A DNA stretch of 64,000 nt from UBA8401 sp041665525 (GTDB taxonomy: Bacteria; Bacteroidota; Ignavibacteria; UBA10030; UBA8401): positions 186,001-250,000 of the forward strand of contig JBAYIS010000001.1 of the NCBI GenBank assembly GCA_041665525.1, in the 5' to 3' direction. Below are positions 8,747 through 17,310 of this stretch, piece by piece. Position 1 is the stretch's first letter, and each line of letters starts with the position of its first letter. The translations under genes were made by a program, and so were the position numbers. A model generated the notes under the pieces. It ran no database searches. It worked only from the letters and a program-made list of their open reading frames with translations, and had not been told where the DNA came from.

Positions 8747-9729
8747 TCACCCATAAGGATAGAGCACGCGGAGCATTTCTCGGACTCGCTGTCGGCGATG
8801 CACTCGGCAGTCCTACCGAAGGAAAAACTCCGGAGGAGATCAATGCACGATGGGGAAGAATTACCGATTTTCTTTCCGATGAACAAGGAGGGAGCGATGA
8901 TACGGAATATGCGCTCTTCAGTGCGACACTTCTGCTGAAACATAAAAGGGAATTATCGTCTGCTCTTGTAGCGGAGGCGTATCGACAGGAAATCATCAAT
9001 TCTTCCAATACATACAAAGGTGCAGGATTCAGCGAAATCATTGCCATCAATCAATTGCGGAAAGGTTTGCAGCCGCCGGCGACAGGCCAACATGTGCACA
9101 GTTGGAGCGATGGTCTTGCAATGCGTGTAACACCGTACGGTATTGCTGCATCGGGCGATCCGGAATTTGCTGCCCATCTTGCATTGGAAGACGGTGCTGT
9201 CGCAAATGCGGGAGAAGGGATCTATAGCGGACAGGCAGTGGCTGCTGCGATCTCCGTTGCAATGACCGGTGCTTCGTTGGACAAAGTCGTTCAAGCAGCT
9301 TTGGATGTGATTCCCAAAAATTCATGGACATTTTCTTCCATTAAACGCGGAATCAAAATAGGAAATGTCCAGAGCGATATTTGGAGTGCACTGCAACCGC
9401 TCCATTCCTCCATTGCGTGCCGTTACTATTTCTGGCCGGACGTGGCGCCGGAAGCTGTCGGTTTGGCCTTCGGAATTATTGCCGCGGCGAAAGGGAAATT
9501 TGAAGAAGCGGTTCTTGGAGCGGTTAATCTTGGGCGGGATACCGATACAATCGCGGCAATTGCCGGTGCAGTCTGCGGCGCATCGCAAGGCATGCAGATA
9601 ATCCCGGAGCGATGGATTAAACGGATCGGAATTTCCCGCGGTACGTGTATTTCGACAGTCAAAGGAATGAATATCGAGCGCGTCGCCGATGAACTGTCCA
9701 ACCTCGCATCCACTTGGAGCAAACCGTGA
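8740..9729 (+). CDS. ADP-ribosylglycohydrolase family protein 1 (ARH/DraG fold)
   Basis: This 329-residue protein starts at GTG 8740, inside the end of the binding-protein gene and just after a strong AGAGGTGAG site. It shows the full ARH/DraG pattern: GAFLGLAVGDALG near the N-terminus, the di-metal motif GGSDDTE (Asp53-Asp54) and LGRDTDTIAAIAGA (Asp267-Asp269). Family members use two Mg or Mn ions to cleave the bond between the anomeric carbon of ribose and a protein, another ribose or a leaving group. It is cytoplasmic. All metal-binding positions look intact, so it should be active. Its place directly behind a sugar importer suggests a small imported glycoside rather than a modified protein, but that is inference. 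Confidence 0.9.
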   Translation: MVITHKDRARGAFLGLAVGDALGSPTEGKTPEEINARWGRITDFLSDEQGGSDDTEYALFSATLLLKHKRELSSALVAEAYRQEIINSSNTYKGAGFSEIIAINQLRKGLQPPATGQHVHSWSDGLAMRVTPYGIAASGDPEFAAHLALEDGAVANAGEGIYSGQAVAAAISVAMTGASLDKVVQAALDVIPKNSWTFSSIKRGIKIGNVQSDIWSALQPLHSSIACRYYFWPDVAPEAVGLAFGIIAAAKGKFEEAVLGAVNLGRDTDTIAAIAGAVCGASQGMQIIPERWIKRIGISRGTCISTVKGMNIERVADELSNLASTWSKP

Positions 9730-10781
9730 AGAACGAGATCAGACAACGAGCATTGAACTCTATGATCGGACTTGCCATTGGTGATGCGATCAGTTGGACT
9801 TCAATGTTCCATCGCAGTATTCTTCTTCCGGCGTGGACCAGAAGAATACGACGGGAGATTGATGCTTCGTCCGAATCGACGAACGTCATCGTCACACCCA
9901 TGCCGTTCTCTCTCAATCAGCCTGCCCATCATTTTGATATTTCCCCGACGGATAAGACTGAATGGGCGGCATTTTCCGCAGAATTATTGCTTCAAAACGG
10001 CCCGCATGGATATGACCGTTCCATCCTGAAAGAATGGATGGCTCTGGCGCAATCCACAACTCCAATTCGCGGAGGAGTCAGCACACAGGCGGCATTAGCG
10101 AATATCAAGAATGGTATACTGCCTCCGCAAAGCGGAAGGGAGAATCCTCATTATTTTGATGACGGGGCGATGATGAGAGCTGTCCCGATCGGATTATTTT
10201 GTGCGGGACAGCCGGATATTGCCGCACGGTTGACGGAAACCGATGCATCAGTAACCAACAGCGAAGATGGTCTCTGGGCTGCGCAGGCAGTTGCAATATG
10301 CCTTAGCCTGCTCTCTAACGGAAAAAGCGTGAATACCGCAATAGAAGCAGCTGTTCACTTTCTCCCTTCTTCATCGTGGATCCATAGGACTGTTATTGAA
10401 GCATTGTCCATGGTAGAAAAAAGTAATTCCGTGTTTCCCGTTATTCCTCAATTGCAGAATGCGATAGTTAACCGGGAATATAGTTATGGCAATGCCGCGC
10501 CGGAAACACTGGCGCTTGCATTGTGTATTGCAAAACTGCATGGGCAAAATTTTGAAACAGCATTAATGACATCTTCATTGTTCACGAAGAGCGGTGAAAC
10601 ACTGCCGGCGATCGTCGGAGCGCTTTCCGGCGCCATGGATCCTTCGATGAATGTGAGTGAACACTGGATGAATGCAATACGGAAGATGAAAGGAATAGCG
10701 ATCCCTTCTCTCGCCGGAAAAGATTATGCCGCACTAGCTTTGCAAATATCGAATATGGCAGGTCAATCTAAATTATCATGA
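9726..10781 (+). CDS. ADP-ribosylglycohydrolase family protein 2, probably inactive
   Basis: The likely start is GTG 9726, which overlaps the previous stop (GTGA); a TTG at 9714 is in frame but less plausible. The 351-residue protein keeps the ARH fold landmarks (LNSMIGLAIGDAI, DDGAMMRAVPIG, AAPETLALAL). The first metal motif reads PTDKTEW (residues 74-80) in place of TDDTE, and the second reads KSGET (near 288-292) in place of RDTDT, so at least three acidic ligands are gone. I therefore expect a pseudoenzyme, perhaps a structural partner or regulator of the active paralogues on either side. It overlaps the next gene by 4 nt (ATGA), so it is kept in the coupled operon rather than decaying. 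Confidence 0.85.
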   Translation: MKNEIRQRALNSMIGLAIGDAISWTSMFHRSILLPAWTRRIRREIDASSESTNVIVTPMPFSLNQPAHHFDISPTDKTEWAAFSAELLLQNGPHGYDRSILKEWMALAQSTTPIRGGVSTQAALANIKNGILPPQSGRENPHYFDDGAMMRAVPIGLFCAGQPDIAARLTETDASVTNSEDGLWAAQAVAICLSLLSNGKSVNTAIEAAVHFLPSSSWIHRTVIEALSMVEKSNSVFPVIPQLQNAIVNREYSYGNAAPETLALALCIAKLHGQNFETALMTSSLFTKSGETLPAIVGALSGAMDPSMNVSEHWMNAIRKMKGIAIPSLAGKDYAALALQISNMAGQSKLS

Positions 10782-12118
10782 GAATATCCTGGATTGAAAT
10801 ACCGGAACGGATCAATCACGAACTTCAGCAACGCGCCGAAGAGGGGAACGACGTGGCCGCATTTCGCCGTGAATGGGATTTGATATCCAGCGGAAAAACT
10901 GAAGAGGCATCATTTCTTGCAGAGGCCGAAAAATTCTACCGCAAACTGGAGGCAACCCCATCCATTGTGAAGAATGCCGTTCATGAACCATCGGAATGGA
11001 ATGCAATCGTATCCTGCTGCCGCGTTAGCAAGAATCCCATCCCGGTTTTTCCTGCTTCCTTCATCGAGGACAGGATCGCAGGGGGCTGGCTGGGAAGAAG
11101 TGCCGGTTGTCTCCTCGGAAAACCTATCGAGAAACACCCGCGCTCCGGAATTATCGAACTGCTTTCATCGAATGGTACGTGGCCCATTAACAACTTTATC
11201 ACCGCACAGGGGATTCCGGAGACACTGTTGAAAAAGTATCCGTGGAACAGGCATTATGGCAAAGAAAGTTTGAAAGAGAATATCGTTTGCATGCCAGAGG
11301 ATGACGATATGAATTACCCGATGTTGAACCTGTCAACTTTCGCACAATATGGCGAAGTGTTTACACCGGAACATGTTCTTAGAACTTGGCTGGAAATGGC
11401 GCCGGTACTTTCCACGTTTACGGCAGAACGGGTCGCTTATCTGAATCGGTTGAACGGCATCGAACCTCCGCAGACTGCTTCAGTGTTGAATCCATACAGA
11501 GAGTGGATCGGTGCGCAGATCCGTGCGGATTTTTGGGGATGGATTTCACCTGCAATGCCGGCGCGAGCAGCGGAATTTGCATGGCGGGATGCCTCCATCA
11601 GTCATTTACGAAACGGCATGTATGGCGAGATATTCTTTGCGGCGGCGATTGCTGCCGCGTTTCAATACAGCGACACCAAAAGTGTGATTGAAGAAGCATT
11701 GAAATACGTTCCGCCGCGTTCTCGTTTTGCAGAAGCCATTACTTTTGTTCTGTCGTTGCCAATCCAGAATCAACCGTGGGATGTAACGGTCAATTCTTTG
11801 TATACGACGTTCGGATCGTATCATTGGGTCCACACCATTAACAATGCAGCACTGGTGACCGCAGCACTGCTTTCATCCAATGGAGAATATGAACGCGCGA
11901 TCTGTAATGTGGTGATGGGAGGGTGGGATACGGACAGCAACGGCGCGACTGTCGGTTCCATTATGGGGACAATGCTCGGCGCGAAACAGCTTCCTTCAAA
12001 ATGGATCGGACCGCTGAATAATGAGATCCGCACAGGTTTAAAAGGATATGACCGATTTTCAATCACCGCACTTGCATCCAAAACAGCCGCATGTGCAAAA
12101 TTCACTCCAAAAAATTGA
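10778..12118 (+). CDS. ADP-ribosylglycohydrolase family protein 3, long divergent form
   Basis: At 446 residues this is the longest of the four paralogues. The extra length is an N-terminal helical part of about 90 residues with no family match I recognise. The ARH core begins at DRIAGGWLGRSAGCLLGKP, has an acidic motif PEDDDMNYP (residues 173-181) and ends with GGWDTDSNGATVG (Asp384, Asp386), so the di-metal site appears intact. The motif style (DDDM, GWDTDSNG) matches a different ARH subfamily from paralogues 1 and 4, so the set is not a simple recent tandem duplication. It starts by ATGA overlap with paralogue 2 and ends 9 nt before paralogue 4. Confidence 0.88.
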   Translation: MRISWIEIPERINHELQQRAEEGNDVAAFRREWDLISSGKTEEASFLAEAEKFYRKLEATPSIVKNAVHEPSEWNAIVSCCRVSKNPIPVFPASFIEDRIAGGWLGRSAGCLLGKPIEKHPRSGIIELLSSNGTWPINNFITAQGIPETLLKKYPWNRHYGKESLKENIVCMPEDDDMNYPMLNLSTFAQYGEVFTPEHVLRTWLEMAPVLSTFTAERVAYLNRLNGIEPPQTASVLNPYREWIGAQIRADFWGWISPAMPARAAEFAWRDASISHLRNGMYGEIFFAAAIAAAFQYSDTKSVIEEALKYVPPRSRFAEAITFVLSLPIQNQPWDVTVNSLYTTFGSYHWVHTINNAALVTAALLSSNGEYERAICNVVMGGWDTDSNGATVGSIMGTMLGAKQLPSKWIGPLNNEIRTGLKGYDRFSITALASKTAACAKFTPKN

Positions 12119-12127
12119 AAGAAAATT

Positions 12128-13111
12128 ATGCTGAGTAAAGTAGAACTGCTGAACGACAAAGTGCGGTTACTGGACCATGCACGGGCCAGTTTAATTGGCC
12201 ATGCTATCGGCGATTCATTTGGCGATATTGCCCGTTCTCCGGATTATCATCTTCAATACGGTATCACGATGGATTTTACGGAAAAACCGGCACCGGGGAC
12301 TGACGATACAGAATTTGCGCTTCTCACTGCACAAACGTTGATCAATACCAAAGGAAATCTAACAGATGCAGCCGTGTTAGAAAGTTGGAAAACACATGTG
12401 TTGCCGTTGTCAGAATTGAAACGCGGCGGTGCCAGTGAACGGGAAGCGGCAGCAAATATTCGTCGTGGTGTGCTGCCGCCGTTGTCGGGAATATACAATT
12501 CCCACTATATGAGCGACGGTGCAGCAATGCGGGTAACTCCTATCGGTATTGCGTGTGCAGGCGATCCAGTGCGCGCAGCGCAATTGGCCGAGATCGATTC
12601 AAGGATCAGTCATTCGCGGGACGGACTTTGGAGTGCTCAGGCGGTCGCCGCTTCAGTCGCAGTCGCAATGGCAGGCGCTACGGTTGACGAAATTTATCAA
12701 ACTGCTCTCTCTGTTACGCCGAAAGATTCATGGATGCGGTTTACTTTTTCTAAAGCATGGGAAATCATCCAGGACCGGAATACATTGGAAGATTCCTGGA
12801 AACCGCTGCACGATGCGCTATGGACGGAATACAAATCTGTTTCGCCCGAAGCGGTCGCTTCCGCATTGGCGATAGTAAAATTAACGGACGGAGATTTCAA
12901 ACGGGGAATCATTTACAGCGGAAACTTCGGCAGGGATGCTGATACAATCTCCGCAATCGTCGGCGCCATCAGTGGTGCCATGCATGGGATGAAAAGCATT
13001 CCACCGGCGTGGGCGGAAAAAGTTCGTATCACCACGGGCGTTTGTCTGCCGTTTACCAAAGGGGTTGATCTCTTCGATGTTGCTGAACAATTGTCGGAAT
13101 TGGTGAAATAA
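12128..13111 (+). CDS. ADP-ribosylglycohydrolase family protein 4
   Basis: This 327-residue protein is the closest relative of paralogue 1 in the cluster. It has ASLIGHAIGDSFGD, the metal motif GTDDTEF (Asp59-Asp60), SDGAAMRVTPIG and FGRDADTISAIVGAI (Asp270, Asp272). All expected metal ligands are present, so it should be catalytically competent. It shares with paralogues 1 and 2 the DG(A/L)(A/M)MR.(T/V)P.G segment that lines the ribose pocket in this fold. It lies 12 nt before the citrate lyase genes, in the same transcription unit. Confidence 0.9.
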   Translation: MLSKVELLNDKVRLLDHARASLIGHAIGDSFGDIARSPDYHLQYGITMDFTEKPAPGTDDTEFALLTAQTLINTKGNLTDAAVLESWKTHVLPLSELKRGGASEREAAANIRRGVLPPLSGIYNSHYMSDGAAMRVTPIGIACAGDPVRAAQLAEIDSRISHSRDGLWSAQAVAASVAVAMAGATVDEIYQTALSVTPKDSWMRFTFSKAWEIIQDRNTLEDSWKPLHDALWTEYKSVSPEAVASALAIVKLTDGDFKRGIIYSGNFGRDADTISAIVGAISGAMHGMKSIPPAWAEKVRITTGVCLPFTKGVDLFDVAEQLSELVK

Positions 13112-13123
13112 GAAAGTGCAAAC

Positions 13124-14323
13124 ATGAAACCAGTGAAAAAGAAATCCGGAAATGCTGGACGGAATGGCACCACTATCCGATCCGACTGTTTTGTACAGAT
13201 CGAACTCACAACGCGCGGCGGTATCGCGATTGATCTGAACAGCAAAGTGAAATCGATGTACGGTTCGTCCATCCAAGCTCAGGTGAAATCAATTCTCAGC
13301 TATTACGGTATTGTCAATGCCCATGTCACTATGGAAGATCAGGGGGCAGTTCCGTTCGTAATTGCATCACGGGTAGAAGCTGCAATCAAAAGGGCAATGC
13401 CCGGTGTGGAGAAGGATTTCATTGATACTTCATTGAAACCGTCAAAAAAAACAGTTCGTGATCGACTCCGCAGATCAAGACTGTATTTACCGGGAAATGA
13501 GCCGCATTATTTTTTGAATGCAGGACTGCACAAGCCGGATTGTATTATTCTTGATCTGGAGGATAGTGTTGCACCGTCCGAAAAAGACACTGCACGCATC
13601 CTTGTGCGGAATGCGCTTATGAATGTGGATTTCGGTGCGTCAGAAAAAATGGTACGTATTAATCCATTCCCGATGGGTCTCGAAGACCTGCGGATGGTCG
13701 TCCCGCACAATGTTCAGGTAATTCTCATTCCGAAATGCGAATCCGCAGAACAGATTATTGAAATCGATGCTGCGATTGACCTCCTGTTGAGTCGGAACGC
13801 CATCAAACGCAATCTGTTTTTACTCCCGATTATTGAAAGTGCACTCGGTGTCGAACGAGCGTATGCAATTGCATCTGCCAGCACGTGGATATGCGCACTT
13901 TCCATCGGACTGGAAGATTATACTGCCGATATCGGTGTTGCCCGGACGAAAACAGGCAAGGAAAGCCTCTTTGCTCGGAGTGCGGTGATCAATGCAGCAA
14001 AAGCAGCCGGTATTCAAGCGCTGGATTCCGTGTTCTCGGATGTGAACGACGATGAAGGACTTCGCAGCAGTGTAATCGAAGCAAAAGCGATTGGTTTTGA
14101 CGGCAAAGGATGTATCCATCCGCGCCAAATCCCAATAGTCCATGAAGCTTTTTCCCCGACTGCCGATGAGATCAATTATGCGCAGCGAGTATTGGAGGCA
14201 TTTGCTTTGGCACAAAAGAATGGTTCCGGAGTTGTTGCGTTGGGATCAAAAATGATCGATGCGCCGGTCGTTAAACGCGCGCATCGTACGCTCGCGTTGG
14301 CATCTTCCACATCAAAAAAGTAG
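13124..14323 (+). CDS. Citrate lyase ACP-beta subunit fusion (CitD-CitE)
   Basis: This single 399-residue chain joins two normally separate subunits. Residues about 18-95 match CitD, the acyl carrier protein, including the Ser20-Asp pair where the 2'-(5''-phosphoribosyl)-3'-dephospho-CoA group would be attached, and the DLNSKVKSMYG and EDQGAVPF segments. Residues about 112-380 match CitE, the lyase subunit, with RSRLYLPGN, the metal-side motif LDLEDSVAP, VRINP and PIIESALG. CitE cleaves citryl-ACP to acetyl-ACP and oxaloacetate; CitE-like folds also cleave related substrates such as citramalyl- or malyl-thioesters. The CitC, CitX and CitG maturation genes are not in the window. Confidence 0.88.
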   Translation: MKPVKKKSGNAGRNGTTIRSDCFVQIELTTRGGIAIDLNSKVKSMYGSSIQAQVKSILSYYGIVNAHVTMEDQGAVPFVIASRVEAAIKRAMPGVEKDFIDTSLKPSKKTVRDRLRRSRLYLPGNEPHYFLNAGLHKPDCIILDLEDSVAPSEKDTARILVRNALMNVDFGASEKMVRINPFPMGLEDLRMVVPHNVQVILIPKCESAEQIIEIDAAIDLLLSRNAIKRNLFLLPIIESALGVERAYAIASASTWICALSIGLEDYTADIGVARTKTGKESLFARSAVINAAKAAGIQALDSVFSDVNDDEGLRSSVIEAKAIGFDGKGCIHPRQIPIVHEAFSPTADEINYAQRVLEAFALAQKNGSGVVALGSKMIDAPVVKRAHRTLALASSTSKK

Positions 14324-14331
14324 TTTTGCTT

Positions 14332-15912
14332 ATGACAAAAAAATCTCTATCGGGAATGGTAAAGAATGCTGCAGGCCGACATGTACCGGCAACAGTCAAT
14401 GGTGTCCCGACAATTCCTTTCAAAGGCGTCAACCAGTATCGCCCTGTCCATGCAATGGCTTCACCGCCAGTACGAAGCTGCGCCGATTATCCATCAGACG
14501 GAAATAAATTAGTGAAGAATCTGAAGGAAGCGCTGACCAAATCCGGACTGAAGAACGGTATGACGATTTCCACGCATCATCATCTCCGGAATGGCGACGG
14601 ATTGACAAACATCCTGTTCGATACGATTAAGTCGATGGGAGTGAAGAATATCCGATGGTATCCCAGTGCGTCATTTCCTTGTCATGACTATCTAATAAAG
14701 TATCTTCAGGACGGGACGATTCATCACATCGAAGGAAGCATGAACGGCCCGCTCGGTCGTTTTGCGTCAGAGGGAAAGATGAAGGGGATTGGAGTGCTCC
14801 GCTCTCATGGAGGGAGATATCGCGCACTTCAGGATGGGGAAGTAAAGGTGGATATTGCTGTCATCGCTGCACCGACTGCCGATGCGTTCGGCAATGCGAA
14901 CGGCGTTTCGGGAAAATCCGCCTGCGGTCCGCTCGGTTTTGCTCTTGGGGATTCAGAATACGCGGACAAAGTGATTGTTGTGACTGATACACTGGTCGAT
15001 TTCCCTTGCGTGCCATGGCACATACAGGGAAATAATGTCGATTATGTCGTTCAGGTAGATTCCCTTGGAGATCCAACCAAGATCGTTTCCGGCACGACGC
15101 AGGTAACAAAAAGTCCAGACCGCATTTTGATCGCGGAATATGTCGCTCAGTTTGTCGAAGAATCTGGAATTTTGAAGAACGGTTTTTCTTTCCAGGCCGG
15201 AGCAGGTGGGATCAATCTTGCATTTCTCCTTCTGCTGAAAGAACGGATGAAAGCCAAAGGTGTAAAAGCACGGTTCATCCGCGGCGGCAGCACTCAGTAT
15301 CTTACTGAAATGTTGAATGAAGGACTAACCGAATACATATTGGACGGACAGGCGTTTGATACGGTCGGTGTCCGCTCATTGCGCGACAATCCTTATCATG
15401 TCAATACTAGTCCTTTCACCAGTTATAATTTTCACGGGAAGGGAAATTTCGCTTCCATGCTGGATGCAGTTGTCCTCGGCGCGACGGAAGTCGATGTGAA
15501 TTTCAATGCAAACGTTGTCACCCATTCTGATGGATATTTGCTGCACGGTATCGGCGGTTGGCAGGATTGTCTGTTCGGAAAATGTGTCATCCTTGCCGTT
15601 CCGTCATTCCGGGACCGGGTTCCTATTATTGTGGACCGTGTGACAACGCTGTGCGGCCCGGGCGAAATGATCGATGTAGTCATTACCGAACGGGGGATCG
15701 CAATCAATCCTCTCCGGAAGGACCTGATCAAAGCGCTTTCTGGTACGACGCTTCCGATACGGACGATCAGGGAACTGCAACTGGAAGTGGAGAATATTTG
15801 CGGAGGCAAACCTGAACCTCCGAACATTTCCTCTGACCATGTCGTTGCGGTAGTACAATGGGTGGACGGGACGCTGATCGATTCAGTGTACCAAGTACAG
15901 TCACAGCGATAA
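14332..15912 (+). CDS. citF: Citrate lyase alpha subunit, citrate:ACP transferase
   Basis: The likely start is ATG 14332, giving 526 residues; a TTG at 14326 is in frame. The sequence matches CitF along its length, with TISTHHHLRNGDG, SHGGRYRALQDGE, HIQGNNVDYVV, FQAGAGGINLAF and RDRVPIIVDRVTT. CitF moves the ACP from acetyl-ACP to citrate, forming citryl-ACP for CitE. It follows the CitD-CitE fusion by 8 nt, so a complete lyase core (alpha, beta, gamma in two genes) is made together. It is the last gene of the coupled operon that begins at the ABC permeases. Confidence 0.92.
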   Translation: MTKKSLSGMVKNAAGRHVPATVNGVPTIPFKGVNQYRPVHAMASPPVRSCADYPSDGNKLVKNLKEALTKSGLKNGMTISTHHHLRNGDGLTNILFDTIKSMGVKNIRWYPSASFPCHDYLIKYLQDGTIHHIEGSMNGPLGRFASEGKMKGIGVLRSHGGRYRALQDGEVKVDIAVIAAPTADAFGNANGVSGKSACGPLGFALGDSEYADKVIVVTDTLVDFPCVPWHIQGNNVDYVVQVDSLGDPTKIVSGTTQVTKSPDRILIAEYVAQFVEESGILKNGFSFQAGAGGINLAFLLLLKERMKAKGVKARFIRGGSTQYLTEMLNEGLTEYILDGQAFDTVGVRSLRDNPYHVNTSPFTSYNFHGKGNFASMLDAVVLGATEVDVNFNANVVTHSDGYLLHGIGGWQDCLFGKCVILAVPSFRDRVPIIVDRVTTLCGPGEMIDVVITERGIAINPLRKDLIKALSGTTLPIRTIRELQLEVENICGGKPEPPNISSDHVVAVVQWVDGTLIDSVYQVQSQR

Positions 15913-16101
15913 AAACAGTTGTCAGTTTTGATCGAAGACAGTGTCGATGAAAATACATTTCGTCTGGTCTTGCGTCTCATTGAATTCTTCAATACTCTTC
16001 CTTGGCGCATCGGTATATCGTGGGCTTCATTTACCCGCGCATTTCCGACAACAACAATCTGAACTTCTTCTTCCCGTACCAATTATGCTTGTGATGATGC
16101 T
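15913..16101. other. Spacer between citF and the kinase gene
   Basis: This 189-nt stretch has no gene I can support and no clear hairpin terminator. The kinase start at 16102 has no obvious Shine-Dalgarno site. A promoter for the two-component genes may lie here, but I could not identify one with confidence. Confidence 0.3.
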
Positions 16102-17310
16102 ATGACGGAATATATGCTGGCCATATTTCTTGGGATCACGATCATTATTGTTCTTTCGATCGGATATGTCCTGAATATCATCCGCACCAATTCAATGCTG
16201 ATTGAAACCCAATTTTCCAAATTGAAGGAATTGGAACGGAAGGAGGAACGATATCGGGCACTGTTCAATAACACAATCGCCGGGATGGTGAATTTTTCCC
16301 GGCAACACTGGAAAGTGATCGATGTGAATCAATCGATGCTGAATAAACTGGAGCTATTAAATCATCATGAATTCCAGAACATTTTTCCTTCAATGCTCGC
16401 CGGCAAGGAACAATCGATCCTCGACAGTCTGCGGAAAAGTCAATGGTTCCAGGATTGTGAGATTGAGTATAGAACGAAATCCGGGAAGCAATTGATTTTT
16501 CTCTTTTCCGGCAGGGAAGATTCCACCGACCATACGATCCACGGCGTTCTGTTCGATATCACGGAAAAACGTCGTCTGGAGGAATCTTTCGTACGTGCAC
16601 AGAAAATGGAAGCAATATCGCTGTTAACCAGCAGTATTGCCCATGATTTGCAAAATGTTTTTGCACCGCTGCAACTCTCTCTGAAATTGCTGGAGAAACA
16701 GGTTCGCTCCCTACGGGGGAAGAAGATTTTAAAAGCGACAAAGAACAGCACCACCGACGGACAACTGCTTGTTGCAAATATCCTTTCCATCGCAAAAGGA
16801 ATCAAAAAAGAATTCAAACACATTCATCTCAATTCGTTGTTCCGTTCGATATTCCATTCGTTTTCTGCGGGACGGTCGATAAAGGTAGAATTCCAGAATA
16901 CGCTGAAGAAATCGGATGTGATGATCAACGGCAACGAAAATCAGTTAAAACAAATGTTTCTGAATATCCTTCGGAATTCTAAAGAAGCTATTTATAAGAA
17001 GGGACGCATTGTTGTGAAGATTGAAGAAGAAAAAAGAGCGGATCGACAGGAGCGGAAACGAATGGGGGACATGAACCGTTTCATTACAGTGACGATTTCG
17101 GATGACGGTCAGGGGATTCCGGAAGATTCGCTGCCAAAAGTGTTCGAACCGTTTTATACGACAAAGAGGAATTCCGGAGGAACCGGGCTAGGTCTATCCA
17201 TGGTTGCAGAGATTGCCAAACAGCATTCCGGCTGGATCTCAATCGACAGCAAAGAACATGTCGGCACGTCCATTAAAGTTACACTGCCGATAGTACAACA
17301 TCGCACATGA
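16102..17310 (+). CDS. Membrane-anchored PAS-domain histidine kinase
   Basis: This 402-residue protein has one N-terminal transmembrane helix (residues about 5-27), a PAS-like region (about 50-155), a dimerisation/phosphoacceptor helix with the His in SSIAHDLQN, and a C-terminal ATPase domain with NILRNSKEAI, DDGQGIPED and GGTGLGLSM. There is no periplasmic domain, so the signal is probably cytoplasmic or in the membrane. Its stop overlaps the response-regulator start (ATGA at 17307), marking the two as a cognate pair. Position suggests control of the upstream glycohydrolase/citrate-lyase operon, which is inference. Confidence 0.92.
   Translation: MTEYMLAIFLGITIIIVLSIGYVLNIIRTNSMLIETQFSKLKELERKEERYRALFNNTIAGMVNFSRQHWKVIDVNQSMLNKLELLNHHEFQNIFPSMLAGKEQSILDSLRKSQWFQDCEIEYRTKSGKQLIFLFSGREDSTDHTIHGVLFDITEKRRLEESFVRAQKMEAISLLTSSIAHDLQNVFAPLQLSLKLLEKQVRSLRGKKILKATKNSTTDGQLLVANILSIAKGIKKEFKHIHLNSLFRSIFHSFSAGRSIKVEFQNTLKKSDVMINGNENQLKQMFLNILRNSKEAIYKKGRIVVKIEEEKRADRQERKRMGDMNRFITVTISDDGQGIPEDSLPKVFEPFYTTKRNSGGTGLGLSMVAEIAKQHSGWISIDSKEHVGTSIKVTLPIVQHRT

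Noticed and set aside
15432..16082. 216-residue minus-strand ORF over the end of citF and the spacer
   Set aside because: Mostly antisense to citF, with Ser/Thr/Arg-rich shadow composition and no recognisable domain.
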